Of a stretch of 64,000 bases of DNA, positions 50,365 through 57,855 are shown one piece after another; the first letter of the stretch is position 1, and each line of letters begins with the position of its first letter. Under the pieces are notes generated by a model, which searched no databases, was not told where the DNA came from, and saw only the letters and a list, made by a program, of their open reading frames with translations. The stretch covers positions 154,615 through 218,614 of the forward strand of contig NZ_JAHKNI010000015.1 of NCBI RefSeq assembly GCF_018860155.1, written 5' to 3'. The translations under genes and the position numbers were made by a program. This DNA comes from Nocardia albiluteola. Its GTDB lineage: Bacteria > Actinomycetota > Actinomycetes > Mycobacteriales > Mycobacteriaceae.

Positions 50365-52413
50365 TCAGGGGTGCTGTTCGATGACGAGGGCGTCGACCGC
50401 GAGAACCCCGTCGGGGCTGACGCGCAGCGGGTTGATCTCGATCTCGGCGATGTCCGGGTGCGCGGCGGCGAGCTCGGACACGGCGGCGACCGCGGCGGCC
50501 AGGGCGTCGATGTCCACCGCCGGCTTGCCGCGCCAGCCGCGCAGCAGCGGAAAGCAGGTGAGGCGTTCGAGCATCGTGCGGGCGGTGTCCGGATCGACGG
50601 GCGCGGCTTCGACGGCGACGTCGCGGTACACCTCGGCCTCGGTGCCGCCGGCGCCGACCACGATCACCGCGCCCAGGTCGGGGTCGCGACGGGCGCCGAG
50701 CAGGATCTCCACCGTATTCGGGCGGGTGTCGAGCTCCTCGACGACGTAGTCGCCGTCGCCCAGCGCGGCATGCATGATGTCGAACGCGGCGGCTAGCGCC
50801 TCGGTGTCGGCGATGCCCACCATCACGCCACCGATCTCGCTCTTGTGCTCGAGCCAGGCCGCCTTGAGCACGTACGGTGCAGCAAGCCGCTCGGCGACGA
50901 CCCCGAGATCCTCGCGACCACGTACCGAAACACAGCTGGGGAACCGGATTCCGGTGTCGCGCAGGAGCTTCTGCGCGCCCAGGTAGCCGACCTCGATCGG
51001 GTCGGTGCGGCGCGCGGGACGTCGCTGTTCCCGCCCGGACGCGGCCAGCCGGGCGGCGTTCGCGAGGGCACGGACCGCGGTATCGATCGCCGGGTAGGCC
51101 GGGATGGACTTGGCGCGCAACTCGTCGAGGGCGGCGTTGCCCTCGACCATGGCGTGCACCAGCAGCGGCTTGCCAGCTGCCGCGGAGGCCGCGCCCATCC
51201 GGCGCAGGATCTCGAGCTCGCGCTCGGCGAGCGACGGGGTATCGGCGCCGTAGGTGCCGAAGTACCCGGTGAGCACGACGGCGTCCACCTCGTCGGAGTT
51301 CAGCAGTCGCGCGACGATGTCGGAGTAGGAGGCCAGGTCCTGCTCGCCCGCGCCGGCCAGGTCGACCGGGTTGCTGCATGCCGCGCCGGTCGGGAGTTGC
51401 CCGGCCAGAGCCGATTCCAGGCCGGTCGAGAATTCAGGGACCCGCAGTCCGGCCGCCGATGTCACGTCCGCGGCGATGCCGGTCTGGCCGCCACTGTCGC
51501 CGACGATGGCCACCCGGCGTCCGCCCGGTAGCGGGCTCGCCAGCAGCAGCCGAGCCAGGTCGACGAGCTCAGCGGGGGTGCCGACCCGGACCGCGCCCGC
51601 CACTCGTAGTGCGGCGTCGACGACGTCGGTGCTGGAGGTGAGCGAGCCCGTGTGCGAGCGGGCCAGCCGGGTGCTGGCCTCGCTGCCGCCGACGGTGAGC
51701 ACGATCGTGTGCTTGCCGGCCCGCCGCAGCAGCGTGAGCGCCTCGACGATCTCGGCGCCACCCGCGAACGACTCGAGGTATAGCGCGACGACCCGGGTGG
51801 CCTCGTCGGCGGCGAGCTCACCGAGCAACTCGGCCGCGCGCACATCCGTTTGGTTCCCGATCGAGACGAAGCGGGAGACACCGAGTCCGCTACGGGCGGC
51901 GAGCAGCGCGATCTCCGATCCCACCTGGCCGCTTTGCGAGACCACTGCGATCGGACCCGCCGTGAACTGCCCCCAGGCCAGGCACAGCTCGTGCGCGGCG
52001 TCGTAGAGACCCAGGCTGTTCATCCCGACCAGGCGTGCCCCTGCCGCGCGGATCCGCTTCGCGATCCCGGGCTCGTCCGGGACACCTGAGGTGATCCCCA
52101 GGAAGCCGCGGACACCCAGTGCGAGCGCCTGGTCTACCACCGTGCTGACATGCGGCCCTGGCACACACAGCGCCACGAGTTCGGGAACGGTGGGCAGCTC
52201 GCCCAGGTCAGCGTGGCTGGCCTCGCCCAGGATTTCCGCGCGGGACCGGTTGACGAGGTACACCTGCCGACGGTGGCGACCGCTCAGTGCGCCCTTGGCC
52301 AGCCAGTAGCCCCACTTCGCGGGGTCGGCGGTGGATCCGACGACCGCTACCGAGGCGGGGTCGCAGAAGACCCTCAGGTCGGAGTCGGTCGTCGGGGCGG
52401 GGGTGGGTGCCAT
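50365..52413 (-). CDS. ADP-forming acyl-CoA synthetase (NDP-forming, Acs/Pat-like fused)
   Basis: 682 residues from ATG 52413. Order: CoA-binding Rossmann domain (VAVVGSTADPAKWGYWLAKGAL), succinyl-CoA-ligase-like domains (AVVSQSGQVGSEIALLAARSGLGVSRFVSIGNQTDV) with the phospho-His loop RLARSHTGSLTSSTDVVDAAL, a second flavodoxin-like part (RRVAIVGDSGGQTGIAADVTS), and a C-terminal ATP-grasp domain (GYLGAQKLLRDTGIRFPSC, APYVLKAAWLEHKSEIGGVMVGI, EIEINPLRVSPDGVLAVDALV). Fused enzymes of this type make acyl-CoA from acid, CoA and ATP with ADP and phosphate released. It starts 44 bp after the amino acid dehydrogenase. Confidence 0.92.
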   Translation of the reverse strand: MAPTPAPTTDSDLRVFCDPASVAVVGSTADPAKWGYWLAKGALSGRHRRQVYLVNRSRAEILGEASHADLGELPTVPELVALCVPGPHVSTVVDQALALGVRGFLGITSGVPDEPGIAKRIRAAGARLVGMNSLGLYDAAHELCLAWGQFTAGPIAVVSQSGQVGSEIALLAARSGLGVSRFVSIGNQTDVRAAELLGELAADEATRVVALYLESFAGGAEIVEALTLLRRAGKHTIVLTVGGSEASTRLARSHTGSLTSSTDVVDAALRVAGAVRVGTPAELVDLARLLLASPLPGGRRVAIVGDSGGQTGIAADVTSAAGLRVPEFSTGLESALAGQLPTGAACSNPVDLAGAGEQDLASYSDIVARLLNSDEVDAVVLTGYFGTYGADTPSLAERELEILRRMGAASAAAGKPLLVHAMVEGNAALDELRAKSIPAYPAIDTAVRALANAARLAASGREQRRPARRTDPIEVGYLGAQKLLRDTGIRFPSCVSVRGREDLGVVAERLAAPYVLKAAWLEHKSEIGGVMVGIADTEALAAAFDIMHAALGDGDYVVEELDTRPNTVEILLGARRDPDLGAVIVVGAGGTEAEVYRDVAVEAAPVDPDTARTMLERLTCFPLLRGWRGKPAVDIDALAAAVAAVSELAAAHPDIAEIEINPLRVSPDGVLAVDALVIEQHP

Positions 52414-52457
52414 GGGTGTGGATCTCCTGGGCGTGGATCGGGGCGGAGCAGTCGGCG

Positions 52458-53681
52458 TCAGTAGGTCGGGAACTGCGCGGTGAGCTCGGTGAGCTTTTCC
52501 GAGGCCAGCGTGAACGCGGCCTCGCGGGTGCTGATGCGGTGCTTGTCGGCGAGGTCGAACATCTGCGTGCTCAGCGCGCGCATGCGGGTGCTGATCTTGT
52601 CGAAGGATTGCGCGGCGCTGCCGTCGATGTCGCCGAAGAGCACCCACCACCACCAGGCATTGGTCGCCGAGTTGGCGAGGAAGTCGGGGGAGACGACGAC
52701 GCCGCGTTCGACGAGCGCCGCCTCGGCGCTCGGGGTAATCGGCATGTTCGCGGCCTCGACGACGAGGCGGGCCTGCACCTGGGCCTGGTTGGTGTTGTCT
52801 ATGCAGTACGAGGTGGCGGCTGGGATCAGCACCTCGGCCTCGACGGCGAGCCACTCCGACGACGGCAGCTCGCTGTCACCGGGCGCGAGTTGTGCGCGGT
52901 CCACCCCGCCGGTCGCATCGCGGGTCAGCAGCAGCTTCTCCACGTCGAGGCCCTCCGGGTTGGCGACCACGCCGTGCACATCGGCGATGCCGACGATGCG
53001 CACGCCCGCCTTGGCGAGGTAGCGCGCGGTGGCGCCGCCCATCGAGCCGAAGCCCTGCACGAGGGCGCGGGTCTGCTTCGGGTCCATGCCCTGGCGCTCC
53101 ATCGCGGCGAGGGCGGCCTCGGCAACGCCGTAGCCGCCGACCAGCTCGTCCAGCTGGACCCCGTCGACATCGGTGCCGAACGCGGTCTTCATCCGGGCCG
53201 CCGCGGCCGCGGTGTCGTCGATGACACGATGCGCCGCCTGCACCGAGCTCTGCAGGCCGAGGTCGGCGAGCGCCGCGTCGACGGCGTCCTGGCGGACACC
53301 GAAGTCTTCGCCCATGGTCCAGCGCTGCTCGATCAGCGGCGCCATGGCCGCGAGGTAGCGGCGCAGCACGCTGTCGGCGTCGGGGTGGTACGGGTCGAAG
53401 TCGATGCCGCCCTTGGCGCCTCCGAGCGGGACGTACTGCGCGCCGCCCTCGAAGTGGATGGCCTCCTTGAGTGTCATCCCCCGAGCCAGGCCGCGCACCT
53501 CGTTGAGAGTGCAGCCGGCCCGCATCCGCAGACCGCCGCTGGAGATGCCGCGGACGAGGCGATCGATGACCAGGTAGCCCGTCGCGTCGGTCTCGGTGTC
53601 GCGCCAGATTGCCTCGAAGAACGGGTCGTCGGCGCGGGTGGAGTCGGCGGAACCGATCGCGTTCGGAAGGGTCAAGGACAT
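52458..53681 (-). CDS. Glu/Leu/Phe/Val dehydrogenase
   Basis: 407 residues. Conserved catalytic region GISSGGLRMRAGCTLNEVRGLARGMTLKEAIHFEGGAQYVPLGGAKGGIDFDPYHPD (with the active Lys in GGAKGG), followed by an NAD(P) Rossmann domain ALVQGFGSMGGATARYLAKAGVRIVGIAD and VVEAANMPITPSAEAALVERGVVVSPDFLANSATNAWWWW. The enzyme oxidatively deaminates an amino acid to a 2-oxo acid. It leads the minus-strand operon and is preceded by a 24-bp palindrome (53706-53729). A truncated 5' copy of a similar gene lies at 57311. The WWWW stretch near 346 is unusual. Confidence 0.92.
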   Translation of the reverse strand: MSLTLPNAIGSADSTRADDPFFEAIWRDTETDATGYLVIDRLVRGISSGGLRMRAGCTLNEVRGLARGMTLKEAIHFEGGAQYVPLGGAKGGIDFDPYHPDADSVLRRYLAAMAPLIEQRWTMGEDFGVRQDAVDAALADLGLQSSVQAAHRVIDDTAAAAARMKTAFGTDVDGVQLDELVGGYGVAEAALAAMERQGMDPKQTRALVQGFGSMGGATARYLAKAGVRIVGIADVHGVVANPEGLDVEKLLLTRDATGGVDRAQLAPGDSELPSSEWLAVEAEVLIPAATSYCIDNTNQAQVQARLVVEAANMPITPSAEAALVERGVVVSPDFLANSATNAWWWWVLFGDIDGSAAQSFDKISTRMRALSTQMFDLADKHRISTREAAFTLASEKLTELTAQFPTY

Positions 53682-53705
53682 GGTGTTCCTGCGCTCTCTC
53701 TCAGC

Positions 53706-53729
53706 TACTAACTGATTGCTCAGTCAGTA
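53706..53729. promoter_or_regulatory. 24-bp palindrome before the amino acid dehydrogenase (copy 1)
   Basis: Arms TACTAACTGA and TCAGTCAGTA flank TTGC; nine of ten arm positions are symmetric. It starts 25 bp upstream of the dehydrogenase start codon, so binding would block transcription of the operon. Same design as 56543-56566 and 57275-57298. Confidence 0.75.
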
Positions 53730-53834
53730 TGGGAGAGCGGCCGGAGCCAAGTCAATAGCCACCGCCGAAATTCCCTCTCCCGCCAGGTTGTCCTCAGCGA
53801 TCGGGGTCTTCGAGGCGGAGTGTCTGCCGGGTCG

Positions 53835-54437
53835 TCAGAGGCCCAGTTCGGTGCGGATCGCGCGATCCACCCAGCTGGCCACGTCGGTGGTGGAGACGGC
53901 GCCGTCGAGGGCGACCAGTTGGACGGCGAGGCCGTCGAGCATCGCGGTCAGCCGCCATGTCGCGCCCTGTGGGTCGTCGGTGCGGAACTCGCCGTTGTCG
54001 ACGCCCTCGCGGATCAGGTCGGTAACCACCTCGCGCCAGCGCATGTCCAGCCGATGGGTGACATCGCGCAGCGCGGGCAGCCGCAGGCAGGCGGACCACG
54101 TCTCGATCCACAGCCGCCAGCCCACCGCCCGGCCGGTTGGGCCGTACTCGTTCAGCACCGCCCGCAGCCGGTCCTCGACGCTGCCGTCGGTCTGCGCGAG
54201 CACCGCGTCGAGATTGGCCAGGTCGTTCTCGGCGGCCAGCTCGAACGCGCTGACAACGACGTTCTCGAGGGTCTTGAAGTGGTAGAAGATCAGCGCGGTG
54301 CTCACGCCGAGCGCCTCGGCGATGTCGGCGGCGCGCAGGCGGTCGATCCCGTTCTGGGTGACCAGGTCGAGCGTGATCGAGAGGATCTCGTTGCGACGAT
54401 CCTCGGTCTCTTTCCGATGCTTTGGCTGCCTTGTCAC
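53835..54437 (-). CDS. TetR family regulator (likely of the amino acid operon)
   Basis: 200 residues from GTG 54437 (TRQPKHRKETEDRRNEILSI); the frame upstream is long but lacks protein character. HTH: NGIDRLRAADIAEALGVSTALIFYHFKTLENVVVSAF. The ligand domain (EYGPTGRAVGWRLWIETWSACLRLPALRDVTHRLDMRWREVVTDLIREGV) is closely similar to the broken regulator at 56658-57296. The gene lies between the dehydrogenase operon and the permease, both preceded by the same 24-bp palindrome, and is probably their repressor. Confidence 0.9.
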   Translation of the reverse strand: MTRQPKHRKETEDRRNEILSITLDLVTQNGIDRLRAADIAEALGVSTALIFYHFKTLENVVVSAFELAAENDLANLDAVLAQTDGSVEDRLRAVLNEYGPTGRAVGWRLWIETWSACLRLPALRDVTHRLDMRWREVVTDLIREGVDNGEFRTDDPQGATWRLTAMLDGLAVQLVALDGAVSTTDVASWVDRAIRTELGL

Positions 54438-54569
54438 ACCGCTCAAGCTACTGCACCCCGGTGTCTGCGCCGAACCGCCATCGCACGGCGCGGGGGCGGC
54501 AGGTGTGCGATGGCGACTCGGTGCCTGTGCGTGGCGATCACGCACGGGTACTTCGATTTTCGTGATCTC

Positions 54570-54836
54570 TCATGCGCTCGCAGCCGCCGGGGCTGTGTCC
54601 TCGGCCGGCCCCGCTGGGACCGTCGCCGAGCGTCGTGCCCGCACAATGAGTTCGACCACGGCGATCACTGCGATGTTCACGATCAGGCCGCTGATATCGG
54701 TGTTGATGTGTGGCCCGCGGATCGGCGAGAAGGTGAAAGGGATGACCACGAAAACACCCGCACACAGGCCGGCAATGAACGAGACATTGTCCAGCGGGCA
54801 CTTGCGCAGCAGTGCCGCGGCGATCGTCGGCACCAC
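54570..54836 (-). pseudogene. Sodium:solute symporter (SSS)-like C-terminal remnant
   Basis: 88 codons: TIAAALLRKCPLDNVSFIAGLCAGVFVVIPFTFSPIR and TDISGLIVNIAVIAVVELIVRARRS. The pattern, two membrane helices with a glycine-rich loop and a basic end, fits the last helices of SSS monocarboxylate or proline symporters. The rest (about 400 residues) is missing upstream, where the permease gene lies instead. It could also be a stand-alone small membrane protein, but no start signal was seen. Confidence 0.5.
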
Positions 54837-54930
54837 CTGCCGGTAGGCGATCCCGGGGCACCGATACCGCGGTGGCGCGGACTCGTTGCCCCGGGACCGC
54901 CTGCTCGGACCGGGTAGCGGTAGTGCGGCC

Positions 54931-56493
54931 CTACGATATCGCCGAGTGCGCGGGCTCGATGGTCTCCAGTTCCAGGGAGGTAGAGCTGAGCGGGACCTGC
55001 TTGCGTCCGATGGCTACGAAGATAAGGCCCACCAGCAAGAAGGCTGCCAATGGCACCAGTTGCGTGATCTCGTAGGTTCCGCGCTCACCGGTAAAGGCCG
55101 AGGGCAGCAAGTCGTCGGCTGCGCCGTTCCCGAACCACCCCGCACCCAGTCCGGGCCACACCAGCTGGACCATTGTGTAGACGACGATGGCGGTCGTCAG
55201 CACCGCTGCCGCGTTCATTCCGAGCCGGCCCCCGGGCACCGAGAAGGGGCGCGCGGCCTGTGGGTACTTGCGCCGTAGCACTGCCGCTGCGGGGAACTGC
55301 ACCATGTACGCGACCATCGTCATCGAGATCGCGAGATTGAGCCCGGCGCTGAAATACTTGCCGGCGTCGCCGTGGGTGATGTTGAGCGCGGCGACCATGA
55401 TCACCGTGGCGAGCACTCCCGACAGCACATTGACTCGAACGGGTGTGCCGAACCTGTCCGACAGGACACCGAAGAACCGCGGGCCCGCGCCGTCCGCGCA
55501 CGCGATGGCCTGGGAGCGGCTTTCGCCCAGCGCCCAGGACACCCCGCTGGTGAACAGGCCGACGATGAGGCCGAGCGCGGCGATCACTCCGACCACGGCG
55601 CCCAGACCGCTCAGGTGTACCGTGCCGTCGGCGTTGATCTCACCGCCGTAGACGGTGAACACCGCTTTGCATGCGTCGATGAATCCTGAGAGGTTGGTGA
55701 CCTGTTTGGCGGGCAGTACGAGCAGGATGCCGGCGACTGGCAGCGCCACCATCAGAAAGGACATGACTCCGGATCGCAGAACCGCGAGCGGAATGGTTCG
55801 CTGCGGCTGATCCATCTCCTCGGCCGCTGAACTCGACAGTTCGAATCCGACGAAGGTGAAGACGATGACCGGAATCAGCGCGACGAAACCGGCATAGGTC
55901 GGTGAGAATCCGTGCCAGACGATGTGCTGCACGCCGCGCCGGAAACCGTAGACCAGTGTGGAGACGAAGAAGAATCCGAGCAGGATCATGCGGGCCCACG
56001 CTCCCACCAGCGGAACCCAGCGGCCGACTCGTACCGCCACCGACGTGGACAGCACGCCCGCCCAGATGAACGCCAAGCCGACCAGGTAGGTCCAGGCGCC
56101 GGACAGGGGGTGGACGAATTTCGAGAAGGTCTCGATCGCGACGACGCACAGCGTCCCACCGACCCAGACCGGATTGGACAACCAGTAGACCAGCTGAGTG
56201 ATGCCGGCAACGAGGCGGCCGAAGGCCAGGCGGCACCACATGTACTGCCCGCCCTCGACCGGGAAGGTCGCGCTCAGTTCCGCGACGATCAGACCGTAGG
56301 GCACGAAGAACAGAAGGGCCAGAACCAAGAGCCAGGTAAATGCCTGCGGCCCGGACGCGGCAAGGGATCCGATTGTGTCCAGTCCCACCAGCGAGCAGAT
56401 GAGCAGGAAGAATGCGTCGAAGCGCCGCAATCCGAGTTTGAGCTTCGTCTTGGTCTCGGACAGGAAGTCGATGCTGTCGATGCTGGTTGTCAT
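54931..56493 (-). CDS. Amino acid permease, APC superfamily
   Basis: 520 residues from ATG 56493 (MTTSIDSIDFLSETKTKLKL); ATG 56499 is the alternative, with GAAGGGG upstream. About 12 membrane helices. Family features: RRFDAFFLLICSLVGLDTIGSLAASGPQAFTW, LPEGGQ-like FPVEGGQYMWCRLAFG, VFTFVGFELSSSAAEEMDQPQRTIPLAVLRSGV, and GESRSQAIACADGAGPRFFGVLSDRFGTPV. This is the type used for amino acid and amine uptake (GABA/ glutamate permease-like). A 24-bp operator-like palindrome lies upstream. It probably imports the substrate of the operon 44338-53681. Confidence 0.9.
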   Translation of the reverse strand: MTTSIDSIDFLSETKTKLKLGLRRFDAFFLLICSLVGLDTIGSLAASGPQAFTWLLVLALLFFVPYGLIVAELSATFPVEGGQYMWCRLAFGRLVAGITQLVYWLSNPVWVGGTLCVVAIETFSKFVHPLSGAWTYLVGLAFIWAGVLSTSVAVRVGRWVPLVGAWARMILLGFFFVSTLVYGFRRGVQHIVWHGFSPTYAGFVALIPVIVFTFVGFELSSSAAEEMDQPQRTIPLAVLRSGVMSFLMVALPVAGILLVLPAKQVTNLSGFIDACKAVFTVYGGEINADGTVHLSGLGAVVGVIAALGLIVGLFTSGVSWALGESRSQAIACADGAGPRFFGVLSDRFGTPVRVNVLSGVLATVIMVAALNITHGDAGKYFSAGLNLAISMTMVAYMVQFPAAAVLRRKYPQAARPFSVPGGRLGMNAAAVLTTAIVVYTMVQLVWPGLGAGWFGNGAADDLLPSAFTGERGTYEITQLVPLAAFLLVGLIFVAIGRKQVPLSSTSLELETIEPAHSAIS

Positions 56494-56542
56494 GGGCATG
56501 AGGCCCCTTCTCGAACTGATGCGGAAAGATATCACGGCACTC

Positions 56543-56566
56543 TACTAACTGATTGATCAGACAGTG
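56543..56566. promoter_or_regulatory. 24-bp palindrome before the amino acid permease (copy 2)
   Basis: Arms TACTAACTGA and TCAGACAGTG around TTGA, seven of ten positions symmetric. The left arm is identical to the copy at 53706. Lies 50 bp upstream of the permease start and 92 bp before the broken TetR gene on the other strand. Confidence 0.7.
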
Positions 56567-56657
56567 TCGCGGGTAACAGGGTGCGGTGCATCACACCGGA
56601 TGTCAACCCTTCGGCGGCAAAACGGTGTCTCAACCCCGCGGAGGTAGGTTGTCCGCT

Positions 56658-57296
56658 GTGGCACGTGTCAAGAAGGACGCCGAGCGTCGCCGCGAGGAGA
56701 TGCTGCGGGCGACCGTCGAGCTGATCGGGGAAATGGGAGTCAGCGGGTGCGTGCGGCCGATCTCGCCAAGCAACTTGGCGTCAGCACGGCGCTGATCTTC
56801 TATCACTTCGAGTCGCTGGACAACCTGATCGTCAGTGCCTTTCGGTATTCGACCGAGCGGGATCTGGCCAGGCTCGATCTGCTGTTACGCACGGACTCCG
56901 ACACCACAACCGAGCGTCTGTACATCGCGCTGCGCGAGTATGGCCCGACCGGATCGGCACCCAACTGGCGACTGTGGATCGAGTGGTGGACGGCGTCACT
57001 GCGCAATCCTGGCCTGCGCGCGGTGATGCGAGCCCTGGACGGCAGTTGGCGCGCGATGGTCACGGATCGCCCAGGGCGTCGCGGCCGGCGAGTTCCGCAC
57101 CGCCGATCCGCGCGGCGCGGCTTGGCGGCTGACGGCGATGCTCGACGGTCTCGCCGTGCAGCGTGTGGCCTTGGACGAGGCGGTGACCCGGACCGATATC
57201 GAGAACTGGATGCTGGCCACCCTAGCGGCGGAGCTCCGTGAGCAGTTCTTGACGCGACACCGCACTGCCGCTAAAACTAACTTATCGGTCAGTTAG
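56658..57296 (+). pseudogene. TetR family regulator gene, broken by two frameshifts
   Basis: A complete TetR can be read only with two frame changes. Frame one gives VARVKKDAERRREEMLRATVELIGEMGVSG; near 56740 it shifts to RAADLAKQLGVSTALIFYHFESLDNLIVSAFRYS through RNPGLRAVMRALDGSWRAMVTD; near 57065 it shifts back to GVAAGEFRTADPRGAAWRLTAMLDGLAVQRVALDEAV to the stop at 57296. It is a paralogue of the intact TetR at 53835-54437 and precedes a truncated dehydrogenase gene in the same orientation. Sequencing errors are possible but two in one gene, next to another fragment, favour real decay. Confidence 0.85.
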
Positions 57297-57298
57297 TT
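57275..57298. promoter_or_regulatory. 24-bp palindrome before the truncated dehydrogenase (copy 3)
   Basis: Arms AACTAACTTA and TCAGTTAGTT around TCGG, nine of ten positions symmetric, 12 bp before the start codon of the dehydrogenase fragment and covering the stop codon of the broken TetR gene. Confidence 0.7.
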
Positions 57299-57310
57299 AA
57301 GGAGGTGGCA

Positions 57311-57475
57311 GTGCCTCTTACACTGCCTCATGCGATCACGGAGACCGCGACGACGGATTCTCCGTTGCTGGAAGTGACCTGGTGTGATTCCGAGGCGGAG
57401 GCGCGGGGTTACCTGCTGAGGTGGCTAGTTCACGCCGCGGCTCACTGGGCAGGCGCTAGTACCGGGCTGTTGTGA
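57311..57475 (+). pseudogene. Truncated 5' end of a second Glu/Leu/Phe/Val dehydrogenase
   Basis: GTG 57311 with AGGAGGTGGCA before it opens a 54-codon frame. Its first 38 residues, PLTLPHAITETATTDSPLLE and then EARGYLLRWLV, align with the N-terminus of the dehydrogenase at 52458-53681 (SLTLPNAIGS, TETDATGYLVIDRLV). After about 57425 the similarity stops and the frame enters the opposite SnoaL-like gene. The catalytic part is missing. It shows that a second operator-regulator-dehydrogenase unit once stood here. Confidence 0.8.
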
Positions 57476-57855
57476 TAGGCGGCGATCAGCCACTGGCTGT
57501 CGCGCTTCTCGAACACCCAGGTCGCGTTCACTTTGCGCTCGTCGGCGGGAACTTCGGTCTCGCCGGCGAACAGGATGGCGGATTCGCTGATGACGATCGC
57601 GGCATCCTTGCCGACGAAGCGGATGCTGAGCTGCTTGTTGTAGGTCGAGCTGCCCGCGAGCGGCCCTTCGAAGGCCAGTGCCATGTTCTGGCGGATCACC
57701 TCACGGCTGTCGCGGAGCGAGCCGGTCATGATGGCGGTCGCGTCCGCGGTGTAGTTGGCGACCATGGCGTCGGCGTCGCCCGCCTCCCATGCCTTGTAGG
57801 AATCAGCCAGCACGGTCTGGATTGCGGCCTCGTCTGCGGCACGATGGTTCGACAT
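57442..57855 (-). CDS. SnoaL-like (DUF4440/SgcJ) protein
   Basis: 137 residues of the NTF2-like cone fold: ADEAAIQTVLADSYKAWEAGDADAMVANYTADATAIMTGSLRDSREVIRQNMALAF, KQLSIRFVGKDAAIVISESAILFAG and NATWVFEKRDSQWLIAAYHNSPV. The SgcJ/EcaC-DUF4440 family includes polyketide-associated oxidoreductase-like proteins and many stress proteins without known activity. Its start region is overlapped by the 3' end of the sigma factor frame upstream on the same strand, so the two are likely co-transcribed. Confidence 0.88.
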   Translation of the reverse strand: MSNHRAADEAAIQTVLADSYKAWEAGDADAMVANYTADATAIMTGSLRDSREVIRQNMALAFEGPLAGSSTYNKQLSIRFVGKDAAIVISESAILFAGETEVPADERKVNATWVFEKRDSQWLIAAYHNSPVLAPAQ

